NCBI GenBank assembly: GCA_003648225.1
Contig: QMOL01000085.1
Coordinates: 1-9,529 of the forward strand
Origin: Chlamydiota bacterium
Lineage (GTDB): Bacteria; Auribacterota; UBA3054; B51-G9
DNA: 9,529 nucleotides
Reading direction: 5' to 3'
The translations under genes were made by a program, and so were the position numbers. Numbering within the stretch: position 1 is the stretch's first letter; each line of letters opens with the position of its first letter. The notes beneath the pieces are model-generated. The model was not told the origin of the DNA and searched no databases. It worked only from the letters and a program-made list of their open reading frames with translations. Positions 5,638-9,529 of the stretch are shown in pieces.

Positions 5638-7074
5638 TTAACGAGAAATCACATTAATTGTGTTTGTTATTTCTTCTCCAAACCATTGAGTTTTTCCCTG
5701 AATCATTCTCCAGTATGTTTTATAACCCCCTGGGGTTTTTGGTGCAGTAATGATGAGATCAAATTGTACAGGTCGACCTTTAAAAACGCCTGAATAAAGA
5801 TCGACCTCATTTTCTTTGTCCTCTAAATTATATTTCCCCGGACAAAAAGATATTTGTTTTATTTTAGATAATCTTTGACCAAATTTATATTTACCGGAAG
5901 ATTTCCATAAATCGAATCCGGTATTCCTAACACAAACAGTACAATGATTTGTTTCTCCTACAAACATTTTTTTCGGTAAATTATGCCATAGAATTTTCGT
6001 GTTTTTATTTTTTATGTTCTTGAATTTTCGTGCGCCGGAATATGTTGTTTTTATGTATTCAAAAGGGTCATTCGATACCGACCAGAAATCATTATTAGTA
6101 TTGGAATTTATTTTAAATATATTTGTCGGATCAGCCGCGTAAATACCTGTTCCTTCCGTGTATTCATTCCAGCTTTCAATATATACATGGTCAACGGATG
6201 ACGTAAGCACGCGCGCCCACGCGTTTGAATAGCAAATACCACCGTCACGTTTTAAGAAGAAGCCCGGAGTTCTATGATTTTGGTCCCAGTAGCCTGGTTT
6301 TAACTGGACTGATTTTATATTATTATAATCGGTATTATGAAAATATTCCTGACTATGAAACTGAACTGTTTTCTCATCAGCATAAGGATACGCTGTTTTT
6401 GTATCGGTCGTTACCACATAAACACCGTTTGTAAATGCAGGATATTTTTTACTGAACTTCTTTGCCATCATTTTACTGATAAATGATTTGTGGAAATTAG
6501 ACATATCGGTAAAATTAATATGCATGTGCCAAACATCCAAAAGTATTTTATTGTCAATTCTCGCAATATAATCCTCCGCATATTCGTCTGTATTAACTGA
6601 AAAATACTGATTAAAAAAACGAATATATTGCTCAACAAACATTACTTTGTTAGACGCTACAGCTAAACTGTATTTATTTGATTTTCCCCAAGTAACTATC
6701 GGGTCTAAGAACGGCGCGATTTTTGGCACATCATATCCTTCGTGCCGCAACTCCGAAAGTGCGCGAAAGAAATTAACTCTTTGGCGTTCCATATAGGGAA
6801 TCAAATGTACATATAAAACATCTATTCCGGCTCGCATGGTTTGTTTTATCTGAGATTTCCACCACTTCGTCTCCCCTGTCCAATTTTCTCTTCCTTCAAG
6901 CGGAAGCCAGGGACCTAACATTTGTCCGCCATCAGCAGAGAGCCAATGAAAAAAAGATGTGGTTATGATTGGCTCTTTTAATTCATAAGATTTTGCCGGA
7001 GTTAATAATTTTGCTTGTTTCGCCGCGTAAGAAACTGCGGAAAACAGTAATAAAGATATTAATAAATTTCTCAT
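5638..7074 (-). CDS. Secreted GH99/DUF5010-like glycoside hydrolase with NBR1-type Ig-like tail
   Basis: A 478-residue protein. MRNLLISLLLFSAVSYAA (1-18) is a clear signal peptide. Residues about 30-350 look like the TIM barrel of GH71/GH99-like proteins: TSFFHWLSADGG (39-50), a WWKSQIKQTMRAGIDVLYVH strand-helix unit (71-90), APFLDP (120-125), and YIESWNEYTEGTGIYA (298-313). In GH99 the two catalytic glutamates sit as E-x-x-E in the matching NEWxEG motif; here they would be E304 and E307, both present. Residues about 365-476 form an Ig-like sandwich of the NBR1 FW kind: MFVGETNHCTVCVRNTG, a DLW tryptophan, and the closing YWRMIQGKTQWFGEEI. GH99 members are endo-acting alpha-mannosidases, but a mannan target is only inferred. 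It lies between the propeller-PHP gene (125 bp upstream) and the repeat-rich spacer, all on the same strand. No Shine-Dalgarno precedes ATG 7074. Confidence 0.75.
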   Translation of the reverse strand: MRNLLISLLLFSAVSYAAKQAKLLTPAKSYELKEPIITTSFFHWLSADGGQMLGPWLPLEGRENWTGETKWWKSQIKQTMRAGIDVLYVHLIPYMERQRVNFFRALSELRHEGYDVPKIAPFLDPIVTWGKSNKYSLAVASNKVMFVEQYIRFFNQYFSVNTDEYAEDYIARIDNKILLDVWHMHINFTDMSNFHKSFISKMMAKKFSKKYPAFTNGVYVVTTDTKTAYPYADEKTVQFHSQEYFHNTDYNNIKSVQLKPGYWDQNHRTPGFFLKRDGGICYSNAWARVLTSSVDHVYIESWNEYTEGTGIYAADPTNIFKINSNTNNDFWSVSNDPFEYIKTTYSGARKFKNIKNKNTKILWHNLPKKMFVGETNHCTVCVRNTGFDLWKSSGKYKFGQRLSKIKQISFCPGKYNLEDKENEVDLYSGVFKGRPVQFDLIITAPKTPGGYKTYWRMIQGKTQWFGEEITNTINVISR

Positions 7075-7140
7075 ATTTTCGTATTAATTAGCAGCTTCGT
7101 GAAAAGGAGTTGTTTTAAAAATTAATTTCCGAACTTCATT

Positions 7141-7173
7141 CCTTTTTAAGGAGGGGTGCGCTTTAGCTCTGGT
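7141..7173 (+). repeat. Possible repeat remnant ahead of the GH99-like gene
   Basis: In the 125-bp gap between the propeller-PHP and GH99-like genes, CCTTTTTAAGG (7141-7151) gives a 4-bp stem with a T-loop, followed by AGGGGTGCGC and a CTGGTGG end. The wording is like intergenic repeats of the AAGGAGGGGTG type. No promoter boxes are convincing in this gap. Confidence 0.2.
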
Positions 7174-7199
7174 GGTAATATTTTTTTTCAAAGCAAAAA

Positions 7200-9529
7200 T
7201 TATTTTTGAATCCAAATTGGCGACGACCACGCAATTTCTCCATTTTCAAATAATATTCTACAGTACCAAAATTCGGTTGCCTTTTCACATTCCACATCAA
7301 AATCATAAGAAAAGGTCTTAGCACTCACAGACAATGTTTCCTCTACTTCGCCTTGTTTGAGAATTTGTATTGAATGAATTTTTTCAGGCGCGGTAATCTT
7401 TATTTTAAATCTCGCAACGGCGGTTTTCAACTCACTTCCCATTGGAAAATCATTGCAGGAAAAGGAAAACAATAATCCAATTCCTGTTGTCGCGTATGTC
7501 CGCCGTGCCATAAATGCTTCGTACAAACCTGATCTTGTTAATTCTTTCACAAGCAGTCCCGCGCGCGCAAAACCGGAATGATCCGCGCTTGCTATAAATC
7601 CAAAAATCTTTCCTTTTTTAAGTTGCTCAACCGCCCACGAAGCGTCTTTTTTATGCAGATAATTTACAACACCGGGTGCATTAGGATGTTCACTCGATCC
7701 ACGCCGGTCCTGAAAGAGTTCAATTACCGGTTGAAAATCCGAATTAAAATAATCGAAATTGAAGGGGTGCTGTGCATCAGTAACATGATGCGGCGGTGCG
7801 ATAATTTTTTTCCCTTCGTATATTTTTCTAAGTTTATCCAAAGTTGACCCTTTGCAATTTTGATCACTTGGTGTAAAGAAATCTAATTCTCCTTCTTCTT
7901 CGAGAAAAAGCGGATTAACATGTCCCCAAGGGCCTCCGCGATGATATCCGCAAAGACTTCCTGTCCATTCATAAGCCGGAAAACTTACAAATTTCCCAGG
8001 GAAATAATAATATTCCGCCAGTTTGCGCGTTATAAGCATCTCTGTATGCCACATATTATAAGCGTGATCCGTTGTCCCGCAAAAATCACTGTTTTGAACA
8101 TCCTGCGTAAACCTGTAATTCAAATGTCCGTCCCGGTCATATTCCCGCTGACAAACGGAAAGATTTGTGTGCGTATGTGTTTGTCCTATCGCGTTAATAT
8201 ATTCGTTTATTTTTTCATTTTTAAAATGTGGATTTTCGAAAGAATTTCCCTGTAAAAAATGGATGGCATAAGGACGCAGTTCATAATTCGGTTTTTCCTT
8301 TCTCAAAATTGGCACTTCAATAACTCCAACTCCAAGTTGACCTTGATCATCAAACCATTCTGCGCCAATTCCTCCTCCGGTAGTTCTTGATTCTTCAGTA
8401 AATGCAACTTTTATTTTCTCGCCGTTACAGGCAACGCTAACCGGTAAATCAACATGAGCGCGAGAAATTAAACAAATCGGCGAATCCCATTGTTTATCAT
8501 TTAAAGTTATAATTGAAATGTTCGGATGATTATTTTTTTCTGATCTTAATGCAGGACTTTTGGGCGGCTTAAGTTCTTTATTACAATAATCATAATCTAT
8601 CGGCTGTGCTGCGGAATAATGCCTGAAAATAATATGTACTCTGCCGGCTTCATCCTCAATAATCTGGCTGTGTCCCGCTCCTGTAGTTCCGAACGCCGTC
8701 ATATTCGCCACATTCCCGCAGAACGATTTTCCGTCTTTCGGAGCGACGACCGCGTAAGTTTTTTCTTTAATCAACGCGCCGGAAAAAATTGTTCCACGTG
8801 TCTGAAAAAAACGCCGTTGTGCCTGAAAACGTAAATGCTTTAAATATGTGGCGTCATCCTGAACCGGAGTGTCAAAACAAGTGTAAGAAAACCATACTCC
8901 CCCGTTTTTCCGGCTGCAAATTGAAGGATAAACACAAGAATCTATTTGATTGCTTACATCAAAGATTTTTTCAATCGACAATTTTTGCTGATTAACCTCG
9001 GCAATTTTTATTCTGTAATTTCCATGTTCAAAAGCACAAAACGCAACATAGATTTTTCCGTCATTCCCCACGCAGCAAACCGGATCATAAGCATTAAAAG
9101 TTCCGTTGGTTATTTCCACCGGCTCTTCAAAATCGGAATTTATGATTTTAGATATTTTAATTTTCGTTTTTTTACCAATCCTTTCTTCCCAGACGATGAA
9201 CGAAAAATCTTCACATTTTACCGCACTCAGCGCGTATGGCCTGCCGGTCGTCTCAAACGGAATGAACGAATCTTCAACTTCCCCATTTGATATTTTTGAT
9301 GCCATAAGCGACCATTCATCATTAACGCGTTCTGAGCGCAGGAGAAAATCGCCGGCGAAACAAGGTGACAGAATATATGAGTTTTCGGAAATAATTATCT
9401 CTTCCACATCCGGTGAATTCTTGTAAATCAGTGACTCTCTGCAGCCATTAACTTTCAAATAAGCAATCGCATTAGAAGATGATGAATAATTCAGCACGGC
9501 GTTATAACATTCTTCATTGTGCCGTGAAC
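7200..9529 (-). CDS. Beta-propeller + PHP-type metallohydrolase (CehA/McbA-like), probably truncated at the right edge
   Basis: Numbering is from the first possible start in the window, GTG 9497 (765 residues). The frame is open beyond it to the right edge with protein-like sequence (SRHNEECYNAV), there is no Shine-Dalgarno, and the nearby ATG at 9517 is out of frame, so the true start probably lies outside. Residues about 40-370 show six propeller-blade-like units at roughly 50-80-residue steps, e.g. DPVCCVGNDGKIYVAF (138-153), YPSICSRKNGGVWFSY (190-205) and HSQIIEDEAGRVHIIF (276-291). Residues about 435-675 form a PHP metal site: H441-x-H443, D477-H478, E510, H526, H570-H571 and D639-H640, then ARRTYATTG. 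A C-terminal beta sandwich (about 685-765) follows. The layout matches CehA/McbA/DUF3604-like hydrolases, known for ester or phosphoester cleavage; the substrate here is unknown. No export signal is visible, but the N-terminus may be missing. Confidence 0.75.
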   Translation of the reverse strand, partial: SRHNEECYNAVLNYSSSSNAIAYLKVNGCRESLIYKNSPDVEEIIISENSYILSPCFAGDFLLRSERVNDEWSLMASKISNGEVEDSFIPFETTGRPYALSAVKCEDFSFIVWEERIGKKTKIKISKIINSDFEEPVEITNGTFNAYDPVCCVGNDGKIYVAFCAFEHGNYRIKIAEVNQQKLSIEKIFDVSNQIDSCVYPSICSRKNGGVWFSYTCFDTPVQDDATYLKHLRFQAQRRFFQTRGTIFSGALIKEKTYAVVAPKDGKSFCGNVANMTAFGTTGAGHSQIIEDEAGRVHIIFRHYSAAQPIDYDYCNKELKPPKSPALRSEKNNHPNISIITLNDKQWDSPICLISRAHVDLPVSVACNGEKIKVAFTEESRTTGGGIGAEWFDDQGQLGVGVIEVPILRKEKPNYELRPYAIHFLQGNSFENPHFKNEKINEYINAIGQTHTHTNLSVCQREYDRDGHLNYRFTQDVQNSDFCGTTDHAYNMWHTEMLITRKLAEYYYFPGKFVSFPAYEWTGSLCGYHRGGPWGHVNPLFLEEEGELDFFTPSDQNCKGSTLDKLRKIYEGKKIIAPPHHVTDAQHPFNFDYFNSDFQPVIELFQDRRGSSEHPNAPGVVNYLHKKDASWAVEQLKKGKIFGFIASADHSGFARAGLLVKELTRSGLYEAFMARRTYATTGIGLLFSFSCNDFPMGSELKTAVARFKIKITAPEKIHSIQILKQGEVEETLSVSAKTFSYDFDVECEKATEFWYCRILFENGEIAWSSPIWIQK

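Noticed and set aside
7578..9426. Several open frames of about 70-115 codons on the plus strand opposite the propeller-PHP gene
   Set aside because: They overlap a long minus-strand gene with clear domains, have no recognisable domains, and lack ribosome sites, so they are shadows.

Overview
The window reads as an AT-rich bacterial chromosome segment carrying a small carbohydrate-degradation locus. There are six protein genes. Five lie on the minus strand and one, an AraC-type regulator, lies on the plus strand. Three gene products carry export signals (LamG + GH42-like hydrolase, SGNH hydrolase, GH99-like hydrolase). The weak Shine-Dalgarno signals, the family mix and the spacer repeats remind me of the PVC superphylum (Lentisphaerota/Kiritimatiellota-like). 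That assignment is inference from family resemblance; no marker gene is present.

Layout. Positions 1-1724 (minus) hold the N-terminal 574 codons of a secreted LamG + GH42-like glycoside hydrolase that runs off the left edge. A 178-bp divergent regulatory region separates it from the AraC-family gene at 1903-2799 (plus). This region has a good sigma70-type promoter for the regulator, a palindrome over its -35 box, and two direct half-sites 20 bp apart that could bind the regulator. The regulator converges on a ROK-like sugar kinase gene (2912-4306, minus). That gene is flanked by two copies, in inverted orientation, of a 25-nt hairpin-forming repeat. Upstream of it lie an exported SGNH-hydrolase gene (4399-5187), a 450-bp non-coding spacer full of repeat-like units, a secreted GH99/DUF5010-like hydrolase with an NBR1-type Ig-like tail (5638-7074), and a beta-propeller + PHP metallohydrolase (CehA/McbA-like, 7200 to the right edge). 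This last frame stays open to the end of the window, so the gene is probably truncated there and the GTG at 9497 is probably not its start.

Working model (inference): the exported hydrolases (GH42-like, GH99-like, SGNH esterase) trim and deacylate a complex glycan outside the cytoplasm. The ROK kinase phosphorylates a released sugar. The AraC regulator, with a sugar-sensing-type cupin domain, switches on the divergent GH42-like gene and perhaps itself. The propeller-PHP protein is the least understood member. No transporter, sulfatase, transposase, RNA gene or CRISPR array is visible.
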